Shown: piece after piece, positions 63,211 through 64,000 of the stretch | How the letters are laid out: each line of letters begins with the position of its first letter | Numbering within the stretch: the first letter of the stretch is position 1 | Assembly (NCBI GenBank): GCA_944548615.1 | Contig: OX155978.1 | Coordinates: forward strand, 9,366,031 to 9,430,030 | From: Micropterix aruncella | Taxonomy: Eukaryota; Arthropoda; Insecta; Lepidoptera; Micropterigidae | DNA: 64,000 nucleotides | Direction: 5' to 3' | The notes under the pieces: model-generated | The model's input: only the letters and a program-made list of their open reading frames with translations | Told to the model about the DNA's origin: nothing | The model's database searches: none | Made by a program: the position numbers and the translations under genes

Positions 63211-64000
63211 AATTCAATTAAATTTAAAGCATTTCACAAAATACTTAAATAGTATGACATATTTTAAAATGTAATCAAATATTGTGTAACTAAATTACTT
63301 TATCCACAGCAAGAAGTTAAATTTAATCATTATATATGATGTTGTAGTGACTCATGATGATGAACAATGCACCATTAAAATCAACAATCATTTGTAATTC
63401 CAAGATTCAGTTGATGTAATTTAACAGGCAAAACTGTCCTATCACCTTGACTTTATTGCCCCGAGGCCTCCAGACCTCTAAATCCGGCCCTGTCAACAGT
63501 TACCTACTTTTATTCTATTATGGCTGTCTTCTTATGGCTTTTTCTTCGGGGACATTTTTGCAAGGGTTATTAAACTTTGTACAAAAAAAAATACGTGGAA
63601 AAATGTGTGAACACATGCGAAACGAGTGCTATACACGGACAGATGCACTGGCGCGGAAGTCTCGGCTTACTAATGAATGACTTAAGAAGGGACTACAAGG
63701 GAACCGGAGTCGAAGGGACTACATTGGGACTACACCTACATTGGAAGGGACTACAGTGGAGGGTTATTAAACGTTGTACAAAAAAAGTACGAATAATCTG
63801 GAAAAATGTGTGAAGACATGCGAAACGAGTGCTAAACACAGACAGCTGCACTGGCGCGGAAGTCTCGGCTTACAAATGAGTGACGTGAAGAAGGGACTTT
63901 CCCATTCCCTTTCTGTGTCACTCGGCCGTGGCGGCCAAAAGCTACATATATGAAGCATAATTTTGTGGCCTGGTTGTGAGAACACGAAAAAGAATTTTAA
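63211..64000. other. Repeat-rich end of window, tandem duplication
   Basis: A segment of about 135 bases is duplicated in tandem at 63563-63698 and 63761-63898 (GGGTTATTAAAC, GAAACGAGTGCTA, GCGCGGAAGTCTCGGCTTAC). GGGACTACA words lie between. From about 63922 it matches 21183-21250 (CCGTGGCGGCCAAAAGCTA). No gene recognised. Confidence 0.5.

Overview
This is an insect genomic window, almost certainly from a moth or butterfly. Spliced GT-AG genes sit in AT-rich, transposon-packed introns. The element mix is typical of Lepidoptera: Lep1-like Helitrons ending in CTAG, RTE, CR1 and jockey LINEs with short microsatellite tails, Penelope-like elements, Harbinger elements, TTAA MITEs and tRNA-derived SINEs. 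There is nothing prokaryotic here.

The host content is small. One gene runs on the plus strand across about 43 kb (6152 to 49210). I could join twelve coding exons in a single uninterrupted frame. They encode a cell-surface adhesion protein with an acidic N-terminal stretch, three Ig domains, one fibronectin type III domain and a C-terminal hydrophobic GPI-type signal. This is the architecture of the Klingon/Wrapper family. The signal-peptide exon was not found and is probably upstream of the window. A second host gene is represented only by a probable last exon on the minus strand (62123-62246), with a transmembrane segment and a tyrosine-based tail motif.

Everything else I recognise is mobile DNA. 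The best is a structurally complete PIF/Harbinger transposon (54141-58723) with TAA target duplications, TIRs, an uninterrupted three-exon DDE transposase and a convergent five-exon Myb/SANT-like partner gene. Other elements are: three solo LTRs with 4-bp target duplications; four Penelope-like GIY-YIG copies, one a ~400-bp near-perfect inverted repeat; four copies of a TTAA MITE plus two other TTAA elements; a dead mariner carrying an 811-bp hAT-like insertion; two Helitrons; many 5'-truncated LINEs, including RLE-endonuclease types; and two ~470-490-bp (TA)n tracts.

A GC-rich repeat of ~500-700 bp occurs in about a dozen copies and both orientations. Two copies are flanked by perfect 13-bp target duplications, yet it has no A-tail and no recognisable protein. 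It is the least explained component.

Many insertions are nested. Paralogous uninterrupted copies within the window show the empty sites, so part of the insertion order can be read directly.
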